DNA of 64,000 bases, from positions 372,001-436,000 of the forward strand of contig NZ_JACXAC010000004.1 in the NCBI RefSeq assembly GCF_014699055.1, read 5' to 3'. This DNA comes from Hymenobacter armeniacus (GTDB lineage: Bacteria > Bacteroidota > Bacteroidia > Cytophagales > Hymenobacteraceae). Shown in pieces: positions 51,621 to 59,738 of the stretch. Every line of letters begins with the position of its first letter. The stretch's first letter is position 1. A program made the translations under genes and the position numbers. The notes below the pieces were generated by a model. That model was not told where the DNA came from. It searched no databases and saw only the letters and a list, made by a program, of their open reading frames with translations.

Positions 51621-52505
51621 GCCGAACAGGCCGCCGAGCATGCCGCCCAGGCTGCTGCCGCCCAACAGGCCACCCAGGCCGCCGCCGCCCGCGCTGGCCG
51701 GCTGCGAGTTGGGACGTCCGCCCAGGCCGCCAAGGATGGACATCATCGAGCCCAAGCCGCCGCTGCCAATGGCCGAGCCCTGCTGCGGATAGTTGGCAGC
51801 CTGGCCGCCGCCCATCAGGCCGCCCAGCATGCCGCCGCCCAGCAGCCCGCCGAGCATGCCACCCAAGCCGCTGTGGGCCGCACCGCCCAGCAGGCCGCCC
51901 AGGGTGCCGCCGCCGCCCATGCCGCCCATCAGCCCGCCGCCTTGGCTCTGGTTGTTGCCGCCGCTCATCACGCGCGAAATCACCATGGGGGCCACCACGC
52001 CGAGCAGGCCGGTCATGAGGGCCGTTTTGGGAATGCCAGCACTGGAGAGCTTGTCCCCAATGCGGTCGAAAAAGCCTTGTTTGGCGGGGTCTTGTGGGTC
52101 GTGAGCCACGGTAGCGGCTTGGTCAACCACCGTTTCGAGGGTTTGCTTCTGCTCGGGGTTGATGCCCAGGTACTGCGACATTTTGCCAATCATGGCTTCT
52201 TCGTCGTTGGCGTAAGCACCGTCGGCGCGGGCGAAGCTGATGAGGTCGGTGATGAGGGAAAAGCGCAGGTCGCTGCTTTTGAGCGCGTCCAGATTCTGCT
52301 GAATGGTTTGGTTGGTGGCGTCCTGCGCGGCGGCCAGCACCTGCTGCGTGGCCCCGCCCGAGAGGCCCGCCTGCTGAGCCATGGCCTGCAGAAACTGGGT
52401 TTCAGCTCCTGAGGCTTGGCGGTCGGCGGTGGCGAGGCTGGCAATGGCGCTCAGGTAAGCGGTTTTCTCCGCTTCGGAATAGTTTTGGAGGAGTTGGGTG
52501 TCCAT
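51612..52505 (-). CDS. TerB-like protein with glycine-rich tail
   Basis: The 297-residue protein has no signal peptide. Residues 8-140 are helical with a TerB-like pattern of paired helices (LSAIASLATADRQASGAETQFL; DLISFARADGAYANDEEAMIG). The second half has a hydrophobic helix (about 165-178) and then long Gly/Leu/Met repeats of the type GGLLGGxxLGGMLGG. TerB domains are associated with tellurite resistance and envelope stress. No ter genes are nearby. The Gly tail may be a membrane-inserting or oligomerising segment. Confidence 0.7.
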   Translation of the reverse strand: MDTQLLQNYSEAEKTAYLSAIASLATADRQASGAETQFLQAMAQQAGLSGGATQQVLAAAQDATNQTIQQNLDALKSSDLRFSLITDLISFARADGAYANDEEAMIGKMSQYLGINPEQKQTLETVVDQAATVAHDPQDPAKQGFFDRIGDKLSSAGIPKTALMTGLLGVVAPMVISRVMSGGNNQSQGGGLMGGMGGGGTLGGLLGGAAHSGLGGMLGGLLGGGMLGGLMGGGQAANYPQQGSAIGSGGLGSMMSILGGLGGRPNSQPASAGGGGLGGLLGGSSLGGMLGGLFGGR

Positions 52506-52723
52506 GAGAAAGAAAGGTTGGTTGGTGAGCGATTTCGGAACCTTAACGGGAGCGGCCCGAATACGTTGCTTGCCAACTAGCGGCTGCCAGCGCGTATTTT
52601 TTGCCTTTCCGCCGCAAAAATTCTTGGCCTGAAAATGAAGTCATTGCTGCATGCAGCGGCAAAATTCTGTGCCCTAAAGCAGAATTTCGTTTGGAGCTTC
52701 CGAAAACACCTCCCATCTTTGCA

Positions 52724-52731
52724 ATCCCAAA
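52724..52731 (+). promoter_or_regulatory. Possible -7 box of tRNA-Val
   Basis: CATCTTTG differs from TAnnTTTG at the first base only and lies 14 bases before the tRNA. No -33 element at the expected distance. Confidence 0.35.
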
Positions 52732-52745
52732 CGGGAATACCCACG

Positions 52746-52819
52746 GGGGATTAGCTCAGCTGGTTCAGAGCATCTGCCTTACAAGCAGAGGGTCGTAGGT
52801 TCGAACCCTACATCCCCCA
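52746..52819 (+). tRNA. tRNA-Val (anticodon TAC)
   Basis: Acceptor arms GGGGGAT (52746-52752) and ATCCCCC (52812-52818) pair, with discriminator A at 52819. The D arm TAGCTCAG and T loop GGTTCGAACCC are standard. The anticodon stem TCTGC/GCAGA closes the loop CTTACAA, with anticodon TAC reading GTA/GTN valine codons. The CCA end is not encoded. It is followed by its own hairpin terminator. Confidence 0.95.
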
Positions 52820-52828
52820 CACTAAAAG

Positions 52829-52864
52829 ACAGCCACTTAGCTGCAAAGCCAGGTGGCTGTTTTG
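52829..52864 (+). terminator. tRNA terminator
   Basis: ACAGCCACTT pairs with AGGTGGCTGT around AGCTGCAAAGCC, followed by TTTT. The stem has the same ACAGCCAC core as the terminator after the second tRNA. Confidence 0.8.
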
Positions 52865-52919
52865 ATTTGAATTACACGTTAGATTACACAGGTGCGATTG
52901 GCACTCGTGCTTGGTCATT

Positions 52920-52994
52920 GGGAGGTTAGCTCAGTTGGTTCAGAGCGCTGCTTTCACACAGCAGAGGTCGAAGGTTCGAGCCCTTTACTTCCCA
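52920..52994 (+). tRNA. tRNA-Val (anticodon CAC)
   Basis: Acceptor arms GGGAGGT (52920-52926) and ACTTCCC (52987-52993, one G-U pair) pair, with discriminator A. The anticodon stem CTGCT/AGCAG is perfect and leaves loop TTCACAC, giving anticodon CAC for valine GTG. A Glu (TTC) reading would need a mismatched stem and is rejected. CCA is not encoded. Two valine isoacceptors thus lie in tandem. Confidence 0.9.
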
Positions 52995-53002
52995 CATCCA
53001 TC

Positions 53003-53038
53003 AACAGCCACCTAGCTTCATTGCGGGGTGGCTGTTTT
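53003..53038 (+). terminator. tRNA terminator
   Basis: AACAGCCACC pairs with GGTGGCTGTT around TAGCTTCATTGCGG, then a T run. Confidence 0.8.
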
Positions 53039-54416
53039 GCTTTTGGGTTAAGCGACAGTTTAAATTTTGTGGGCCATATGTACGGTTGGTTGTGCGCCAG
53101 GTTCATTGCGTTGAATCCTCAACCAAGCTAGTCACAGGCTTCACCAAGCTGCCGACAGATAGCGTTGCATCAGGAGTTGCGAGCGATGCCCAACTCACCC
53201 GAACAGCAGATATCGGCGGAAACAATGCTTTTGGCCCTTCACGTTGGTCGCTTTCGCGCGGTGTGAATATTATGCGCTTTCGATGCGCTTCATGCATCGC
53301 CATTGACTTCTTCGCGCATGGCGCGCATCTTAAGCCGTTGGGTTCGTCTGTATCAAGTATACATTCGGATACTTGATTTTTTTGCTGTCGTTGCATTCAC
53401 TGGGTTTATCAACATTCGCGTAGCTGGGCAGTCACTGGCGCATCAACGCCCCGTCGGCAAGCCTCATTGAAGACAACTGGTCCTTTAATGGCTCGTTTAG
53501 TTTATTGATTTCCTTGTTTAACAGGGCCGCGCGGCGTTCTGCAACAGCCACGACTTTTTTAACGTGTGGGTAATTTCTTCAATCGACCATTTTTAAGTTA
53601 GAGGCCAATTCATTCTGTCTATGCGTGAGGCACGTGGTTAAAGGTTAACCTGATTAGTGGATTGGCTCAGAAAGTATTACTCATCAAGTTAACCCGCAAC
53701 AACTTTCCGAATCTAATTTTTGACCCAGCACAATGCGCTTTTTCGGCCTGCTCGGCGTGGGTTATGAAGAGGTTATAAAAGGCGTGCTTTTCTGACTTCT
53801 CTAAGGCGTAATCAAGCTTGGCAAATCCCCGTTACGTATTAACCAGTGCCTAAAAGTCTGTTTAGCTTTTATACCAACCTATTAATCAGGGCCACGGAGT
53901 GAATAGGCTCAAAGGAGCAGAGTAAATGACGCCTGGCACATTGCCACAGCGCGCTGGCCTGCACTTCCTCAGCGCGGGTTGGTCGCGTTCAACGACCAGC
54001 AGCGGCAGCATGATGCGCTGGCCCCAGATGCATGGTTGCGGTGGGCAGTTGCACACAGACAGAATGCATCTCGATTAGTCCCGTTGCGCACCACGGGTTC
54101 GGGCTTAAAAGTGTGGGCGGCCCCCAGCCGCTTGCGAAGTTGTGCTCGGCTAACCCGCAATTGCGCTCACAACCAGAAGCCAAGCACATATGAGCAAGGC
54201 CAACAATCATGCTGCAGAGGTGGGCAGGGCTTAAAAATAGTCTGGTTTATCTGTTGTATTTAGGGTTACGACCTCTAAAGTAGACTATACCATCAACGTA
54301 GGTTTTAGCATACCGGATGGTCGAGCTAGGCCAATGGCGAACTTTGCTAATTTCTTTCGACAACCAATTGCTGGCTTGGCGGGCGAATCCACCGGGTCAT
54401 CACCCTGCTGCGGTTC
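53039..54416. other. Gene-poor island after tRNA-Val genes, apparently lower in GC
   Basis: Nearly 1.4 kb without an intact gene that I can support. By eye the base composition is clearly more AT-rich than the flanking genes (counts not made). It contains a hairpin with T run (TCAAGTAT...ATACTTGA, 53353-53376), traces of a disrupted gene on the minus strand (53432-53815) and short unrelated ORFs. A region 3' of tRNA genes with foreign composition fits a decayed integrated element. I found no direct repeat of the tRNA 3' end. Confidence 0.5.
53432..53815 (-). pseudogene. Frameshifted remnant gene of unknown identity
   Basis: On the minus strand protein-like segments appear in successive frames: LDYALEKSEKHAFYNLFITH, then LTTCLTHRQNELASNLK, then KWSIEEITHTLKK, then VAERRAALLNKEINKLNEP ending at TGA 53434. 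The last three join if one A is removed from an A5 run (about 53591-53595) and one added to an A6 run (about 53555-53560). Such homopolymer changes suggest decay of one helical protein, or sequencing error. I do not recognise the protein. Confidence 0.35.
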
Positions 54417-56003
54417 ATGCGTGCACACTTTTTCTCCCTGATTTTTCTTGTTACCCTTTTACCTTCAGGTGTTAAAGCCGGACATTCACGGCCTGTTGGC
54501 GCGCTGGCAGGCCCACGCGCCACCACGGCCCATGGCGTAGTGGAAGGCACGGCCGAGTCCAGCGGCATCCGCAGCTTCAAGGGCGTACCCTATGCCCAAC
54601 CGCCGGTGGGGGCGCTGCGCTGGCGCGAGCCGCAGCCGCCGAAAAGCTGGACGGGCGTGCGGCAGGCCAAGGCATTTGGGCCGCGGGCCATGCAGCTGCC
54701 CGAGTATGCCGACATGGTGTTTCGCGCCGCCGGCACGAGCGAGGACTGCCTTTACCTGAACGTGTGGACGCCCGCCAAATCAGCCCGGGAGCGGCTTCCG
54801 GTGCTGGTGTATTTCTACGGCGGCGGCTTCCGCACCGGCGACGGCTCGGAGCCGCGCTACGACGGCGAGCAAATGGCGCGGCAGGGCATCGTGGCCGTCA
54901 CGGTGAACTACCGTTTGGGCGTCTTCGGTTTCCTGGCCCACCCCGAGCTCACGCGGGAGTCGCCCCATCATTCCTCCGGCAATTACGGCTTGCTGGACCA
55001 GGCCGCGGCCCTGCGCTGGGTGCGGCAGAACATCGCCGCTTTCGGCGGCGACCCCGCCCGGGTCACCATCGCCGGCGAGTCGGCCGGGTCCATCTCCGTG
55101 AGTTTGCAGCTGGCCTCGCCTTTGAATGAAGGCCTGGTGGCCGGGGCCATTGGTGAGAGCGGAGCCGCTTTCGCGTCGTTTCTGGCGCCGGTGCCGTTGG
55201 CCAAAGCCGAGGCGGCAGGGGAGGGGTTTGCCAGCGGCGTGGGGGCGCCGTCGGTAGCGGCGTTGCGGGCCCTGCCGGCTGAGCGGCTGCTGGCGGCAGC
55301 GGGCCCGGGCCGCCATTTTCCTTCCACCATCGACGGCTATTTTCTGCCGCAAAGCCCGGCCGTCATCTACGCCGCCGGGCAGCAGGCCCGGGTGCCCCTG
55401 TTGGCCGGCTGGAATTCCGAGGAAATGAACTACAAGACGTTGCTGGGTTCGGAGCCGCCGACGGTGGCTGGCTACGAAAATGCCGTGCGGCGCGCGTATG
55501 GCCCGGCCGCCGAGGAAGTCTTGGAAGCTTACCTAGCCACCAGCGCCGCCGCCGTAGTAACAGCGGCCACCGACCTGGCCGGCGACCGGTTCATGGGCTA
55601 TTCGACCTGGAAGTGGCTGGAGCTGCACCGGCAGACCGCCGGCCAGCCCGTGTACCGTTACCTCTTCGCCCGGGCGCGCCCCGAGCTGGTCGCATCCGGC
55701 CAGCAGACACCCGGCCCGCGGGGCGCGGTGCACTCCGCCGAAATAGAATATGCCCTGGGCAACCTGCCGCTAAATAAGGCCTACGCCTGGACGCCGGAGG
55801 ACTACCAGGTATCGAAAACGATGCAGGCTTATTTCGTCAACTTCATCAAAACCGGCAACCCCAACGGGGCCGGCCTGCTCGCCTGGCCTGCCCTGGAAAA
55901 AACCAGCCCCGTGCCCGTGCTGCGCCTGGACGTGAGGCCGGTGGTGGAGCCGGAGCCCCACCGCAACCGGTACCTACTGCTGGACAAGCTGCAAACGCCG
56001 TAG
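54417..56003 (+). CDS. Secreted carboxylesterase (type B)
   Basis: The 528-residue protein has a signal peptide (about 1-22). The type B esterase fold shows FKGVPYAQPPVG, EDCLYLNVWTP and the oxyanion motif YFYGGGF. The nucleophile is Ser222 (GESAGS) and the probable His is His439 (GAVHSAEI). The acid should lie near WNSEEMN. Such esterases remove acyl groups. Here the neighbours (KduD, DUF4861) suggest action on acetylated or methylated pectin or related polysaccharide, but that is inference. The kduD gene starts 18 bases after the stop, indicating an operon. Confidence 0.9.
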   Translation: MRAHFFSLIFLVTLLPSGVKAGHSRPVGALAGPRATTAHGVVEGTAESSGIRSFKGVPYAQPPVGALRWREPQPPKSWTGVRQAKAFGPRAMQLPEYADMVFRAAGTSEDCLYLNVWTPAKSARERLPVLVYFYGGGFRTGDGSEPRYDGEQMARQGIVAVTVNYRLGVFGFLAHPELTRESPHHSSGNYGLLDQAAALRWVRQNIAAFGGDPARVTIAGESAGSISVSLQLASPLNEGLVAGAIGESGAAFASFLAPVPLAKAEAAGEGFASGVGAPSVAALRALPAERLLAAAGPGRHFPSTIDGYFLPQSPAVIYAAGQQARVPLLAGWNSEEMNYKTLLGSEPPTVAGYENAVRRAYGPAAEEVLEAYLATSAAAVVTAATDLAGDRFMGYSTWKWLELHRQTAGQPVYRYLFARARPELVASGQQTPGPRGAVHSAEIEYALGNLPLNKAYAWTPEDYQVSKTMQAYFVNFIKTGNPNGAGLLAWPALEKTSPVPVLRLDVRPVVEPEPHRNRYLLLDKLQTP

Positions 56004-56021
56004 TGACACTTTCTTCCTTGA

Positions 56022-56792
56022 ATGACTACTCTTTCTTCTTTTGACCTGACCGGCCAGCTGGCGCTGGTCACGGGTTGCACGCGCGGTATTGGGCAGGCCA
56101 TGGCCCTGGGCCTGGCCGAAGCCGGCGCCGATATCATCGGGGTTTCCGCCTCCTTGCCGTTGCAGGGCAGCGAAACCGGTCTGCGGGTGCAGGCGCTGGG
56201 CCGCCGGTTCCACGCCTACCAAGCCGATTTCAGCCAGCGCGGGCAGGTGGATGCGTTTCTGGCGCGGGTGCAGCAGGGTTTCCCGCGCATCGACATCCTC
56301 ATCAACAACGCGGGCACCATTCGCCGCGCACCGGCCGCGGAGCACAGCGACGCCTTTTGGGACGAGGTGCTGGATACCAATCTCGATGCGCCGTTTCGGC
56401 TGGCCCGCGCTATTGGCGGCCGAATGCTGGAGCAGGGGAGTGGCAAAATCATCTTTACCGCCTCGCTCCTGTCGTTTCAGGGCGGCATCAACGTGCCGGG
56501 CTACGCGGCCAGCAAAGGGGCCATTGCCTCGCTGGTGAAGGCGCTGGCCAACGAATGGGCCGGCCGCGGCGTGCACGTGAACGCCATCGCGCCCGGCTAC
56601 ATCGCCACCGACAACACCGAAGCTCTGCGCCAGGACCCCGACCGCTCCGCTACCATCCTGGGCCGCATTCCGGCCGGCCGCTGGGGCACGCCCGACGACT
56701 TCAAAGGCCCCACCGTGTTCCTGGCTTCCGCCGCTTCCGACTACGTGCACGGCACCCTGCTCACCGTCGACGGCGGCTGGATGGGGCGGTAA
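56022..56792 (+). CDS. kduD: 2-deoxy-D-gluconate 3-dehydrogenase-like, KduD
   Basis: The 256-residue classical SDR has the Rossmann motif TGCTRGIGQA, NNAG, and the catalytic Tyr161 and Lys165 (YAASK). The C-terminal signature IPAGRWGTPDDFKGPTVFLASAASDYV and VDGGW is the pattern of KduD. KduD reduces 5-dehydro-4-deoxy-glucuronate-derived diketo sugars to 2-keto-3-deoxygluconate in pectin/alginate-type uronate breakdown. The KduI partner is not in the window. It is in the same operon as the esterase before and the DUF4861 gene 12 bases after. Confidence 0.93.
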   Translation: MTTLSSFDLTGQLALVTGCTRGIGQAMALGLAEAGADIIGVSASLPLQGSETGLRVQALGRRFHAYQADFSQRGQVDAFLARVQQGFPRIDILINNAGTIRRAPAAEHSDAFWDEVLDTNLDAPFRLARAIGGRMLEQGSGKIIFTASLLSFQGGINVPGYAASKGAIASLVKALANEWAGRGVHVNAIAPGYIATDNTEALRQDPDRSATILGRIPAGRWGTPDDFKGPTVFLASAASDYVHGTLLTVDGGWMGR

Positions 56793-56804
56793 ATCCATTC
56801 GCTG

Positions 56805-58016
56805 ATGATGACCAAGCATACTACTCTGCGCGGCTGCGCCTGGCCGCTGGCGGCCCTCTTGCTGGGCAGCGCCACTCCGCCCGCGCCCCGGCCCGCCGCT
56901 ACCATCACCGTGCGCAACCCGCTGGCGCAGGCGCGCCGCGCCGAAACCATCAGTCTGCCGCTGGCCCGGCTGCCGGCGGCGGCCCGCCGGCTAAGCCCCG
57001 CCGGGCTGCGGGTGCTGGATGCGGCGGGAACCGTGTTGGTCAGTCAGCTGATGGATAACGATGCGGATGGGCAGCCCGATGAGCTGCTGTTTCAAACCGA
57101 CATTCCGGGCCAGGGGCGGCAGACGTTTACGCTCGTTCCGGCGGCCGGGGGCGCGGGGGTGCCCGCCAGCAGCCGCACCACCTTTGCGCGCTTCGTGCCG
57201 GAGCGCACCGATGATTTTGCCTGGGAAAACGACCGGGTGGCGTTCCGCACCTACGGCCCGGTGGCCGAGCGGCTGGCCGTGGCCAAGGACCCCAACGGCA
57301 CGCTCACCAGCGGCATGGACTGCTGGCTCAAGCGCGTCGACTATCCCATCATCGACAAGTGGTACGCGGGCAACGTGCGGGAAAGCGGCTTTTACCACCA
57401 CGACCACGGCGAAGGCTACGACCCCTACCACGTGGGCGCCAGCCGCGGCACGGGCGGCACGGGCGTGCTCGACCAGGGCCAGCTGTACGTTTCGCGCAAC
57501 TTCACCAGCTACCGGGTGCTGGCCACGGGGCCCATCCGCACCGTCTTCGAGCTGATGTATGCCCCGTGGGATGCCAACGGGCGGACGGTGACGGAGAAAA
57601 AGCGCATCTCGCTGGACCTGGGCAGCAACCTAACCCGGTATGAGGAGCAGCTTTCGGCCGACCAGCCGCTGCCCAACTGCACCATTGGCCTGACGCTGCA
57701 CGAGCAAAAGGGAGAGGTGAAGGCGGACCGGCCGGCCGGCTGGTTTCGCTACTGGGAAAAAATCGACGACTCTTATGTCGGCACGGGCGTGGTAGTCGCG
57801 CCGCGTTCCATCACCGATTACCAGGACCACCGCGCGGCCTTCAAGGACCAAAGCCAGCTTTATGTCGTGACCCGGCCCGACGCTGGGCGGGTGGTGTTTT
57901 ACGCCGGGTTTGGCTGGCAGAAAAGCGGGCAGTTTGCCTCGGCGCAAGCCTGGGACGAGTACCTGGCCGCCTTCGCGCGCGGCCTTGCGGCTCCGCTGGA
58001 AGTGCGCTGGCAGTAG
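56805..58016 (+). CDS. Secreted DUF4861 protein
   Basis: The 403-residue protein has a short signal-like N-terminus (LAALLLGSATPP). The DUF4861 domain follows, with VRNPLAQARRAETISLPL and NDRVAFRTYGP. SGMDCWLKRVDYPIIDKWY, FYHHDHGEGYDPYHVGASRGTGG and FGWQKSGQF complete the pattern. DUF4861 genes lie in pectin and rhamnogalacturonan utilisation loci of Bacteroidota. The His/Asp-rich FYHHDHGEGYD may be an active or metal site. Its biochemical activity is not known to me. It is co-directional with kduD with a 12-base gap. Confidence 0.87.
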   Translation: MMTKHTTLRGCAWPLAALLLGSATPPAPRPAATITVRNPLAQARRAETISLPLARLPAAARRLSPAGLRVLDAAGTVLVSQLMDNDADGQPDELLFQTDIPGQGRQTFTLVPAAGGAGVPASSRTTFARFVPERTDDFAWENDRVAFRTYGPVAERLAVAKDPNGTLTSGMDCWLKRVDYPIIDKWYAGNVRESGFYHHDHGEGYDPYHVGASRGTGGTGVLDQGQLYVSRNFTSYRVLATGPIRTVFELMYAPWDANGRTVTEKKRISLDLGSNLTRYEEQLSADQPLPNCTIGLTLHEQKGEVKADRPAGWFRYWEKIDDSYVGTGVVVAPRSITDYQDHRAAFKDQSQLYVVTRPDAGRVVFYAGFGWQKSGQFASAQAWDEYLAAFARGLAAPLEVRWQ

Positions 58017-58427
58017 CGGCAAAACGGGCCGGATGGAAGCCGTTGCGACAGGCCTATTTCGGGCTGTTTGGGCCTTGGTGGTGGCTTTTTGCCTTCCAAA
58101 TCGTTTGCAATAACCGGAATGCGCATTAAAGTATCGGTTGTAAGCATGAAAGTATATTTTCTGCCTTCTAGAAAACTGTAGGTTTGACATGTTGAATTCA
58201 CCCGCGCTTCATGCACTCCTGATTGAGGGAAGTTGAAGCGGTAGCGGCGCCCCTGCAAGGGCTCCGCCGGCGCCGGGAGGATTCTGCACTCGTTCAATCC
58301 CACAGAACATGAAAAACGTTCTCGGCTGTCCCTCCCACCCAACGCAGCCACTTCCCGCCCCGTCCCCGGCTGGCAACGCCCGCCGCGGCCATGCGTCCTT
58401 CCTGTCCACCGCCAACCGTGCCGCGCG
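58017..58427. other. Gene-free region before ECF sigma gene
   Basis: About 410 bases. The first half is AT-richer (58,085-58,210) and probably holds the sigma-gene promoter. From 58309 a 40-codon ORF (MKNVLGCPSH...) overlaps the sigma ATG by ATGA; it may be a leader peptide or chance. No terminator is obvious after the DUF4861 gene. Confidence 0.4.
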
Positions 58428-58982
58428 ATGAACATCGGGAACTGGACGGATGAGGCCCTGGTGGCCGGCATCAAAAACGACAACGAGGCGGCCTTCGAGG
58501 AGGTGTATAACCGCTACTGGCAGCGGCTGTACGCCCTGGCCCGCTACAAAACCGACGGCAAGGAAACCGCCGAGGAAATCGTACAGGACTTGTTTCTGAC
58601 CCTCTGGGCGGGCCGGCAGCAGCTACAGCTCACTTCGTCGCTGGAAACGTACCTGTTCACGGCCGTGAAGTACAAGGTCATCAAGTACTACAAGGCCCGC
58701 ATGGTGCGCGACAGCTACGCCCGGCAGCAGCTCAAAACAACCTCGGGCGCTGGCAACTTCACGGAGCATGTTGTTGATTTTGGCGACGTAAGCACGACGT
58801 TTCAGCAGGGCTTGCTGAGCCTTTCCCAAAAATCCCGGCAGATTTTTACGTTGAGCCGGTTCGAGAACCTGTCCAACAAGGAAATAGGCGCCGCGCTCAG
58901 CCTGACGGAAAAGGCCGTGGAATACCACATATCCAAAGCCCTCAAGCTGTTTCGGGTGATACTTAAAGACTGCGCGGCGTAG
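58428..58982 (+). CDS. ECF RNA polymerase sigma-70 factor
   Basis: The 184-residue protein has region 2 (AAFEEVYNRYWQRLYALARY and EIVQDLFLTLWAGR) and region 4 (QIFTLSRFENLSNKEIGAALSLTEKAVEYHISKAL). This is the Bacteroidetes-expansion ECF type that normally pairs with a FecR-like anti-sigma factor and a SusC/D-type transporter to sense polysaccharide. The next gene is only the N-terminal part of such an anti-sigma factor, and a palindromic repeat lies between. The regulation is therefore probably disturbed. Confidence 0.93.
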   Translation: MNIGNWTDEALVAGIKNDNEAAFEEVYNRYWQRLYALARYKTDGKETAEEIVQDLFLTLWAGRQQLQLTSSLETYLFTAVKYKVIKYYKARMVRDSYARQQLKTTSGAGNFTEHVVDFGDVSTTFQQGLLSLSQKSRQIFTLSRFENLSNKEIGAALSLTEKAVEYHISKALKLFRVILKDCAA

Positions 58983-58994
58983 CGGGCAGCTAAA

Positions 58995-59110
58995 CGATGT
59001 AGGGGCGGGGCTTGCCCCCGCCCGGACGTTAGCGCCGCAAGCAACAATTCCGCTCAACTGATAGTCAGCGAAGCTAACGGCGGGCGGGGGCAAGCCCCGC
59101 CCCTACATCG
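58995..59110. repeat. Perfect inverted repeat, GTAGGGGCGGGGC family
   Basis: Arms 58995-59024 and 59081-59110 are perfect 30-base reverse complements beginning CGATGTAGGGGCGGGGC. Each arm contains a smaller hairpin (GGGGC/GCCCC). The 56-base spacer is unique. It stands between the ECF sigma gene and the truncated anti-sigma gene. Confidence 0.92.
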
Positions 59111-59267
59111 ACCAGCCTTAAAACCACAGGCAAACGCGGTTGGCAAGCCCCGGCGCGGGGGGATTTTGGGCGAAGGTTATTTTTTCGCCGGACTTTTTTA
59201 GGGTTGGCGGGCTCTTGGGAGACTATCCCCTCGAATCAACCAGCGCTCGGGTAGGGGAGCCGACCAG

Positions 59268-59615
59268 ATGGAGAAACACGACAAGGACCAGCTAGACCAG
59301 CTGCTGCAAAAATACCTGGACGGCCGCGCCACCCCCGAGGAACACCAGCGGGTGCAGCAGTGGTACGACGGCCTGGTCGGCGCCGGCGCGGTGGCGGTCG
59401 AAACCACCCAGCAGCTAGCTCAGACCAAAGCCGCCATGTGGGCCCGCATCAAAGCCGGCCGGCCCGCCGAAAAAGCCCCTGACCGGCAGGCCGTATTCGA
59501 AAATCGAAAGCTCGCCAATGGGCTGGCAACGGCGGGCGGCCCCGCCGCCATGCCGCCGACCGCGGCGCTGCCCGTGGTAGAAGGAGACGTTTCCACGGGG
59601 CCGACAGTGGCTTAA
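59268..59615 (+). pseudogene. Truncated FecR-type anti-sigma factor
   Basis: The 115-residue ORF corresponds only to the N-terminal cytoplasmic sigma-binding part of FecR-like anti-sigma factors (LDQLLQKYLDGRATPEEHQRVQQWYDG; KAAMWARIKAG). The transmembrane segment and the periplasmic FecR domain of roughly 250 residues are absent. The tail after about residue 75 is unrelated Ala/Pro-rich sequence. It may still bind the upstream sigma factor, but it cannot transmit a periplasmic signal. It may equally be an untranslated relic. Confidence 0.7.
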
Positions 59616-59738
59616 GTGGCTTTGGAGCCCTCGGATTCTGCGCAGCCAGCGGCGGAAAGCGAGAGTGGAACCAGCGTCGCTCCTGGCTTGGCGTCAGCCA
59701 CCTATACTTCTATCTGAATCAGCATCCAACAATCGCAC

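Noticed and set aside
52920..52994. Reading the second tRNA as tRNA-Glu (TTC)
   Set aside because: That requires a mismatched anticodon stem; the CTGCT/AGCAG stem is perfect and gives CAC (Val).
53103..53396. 97-residue minus ORF and overlapping 96-residue plus ORF after the tRNAs
   Set aside because: Neither looks protein-like, and both include the hairpin at 53353-53376.
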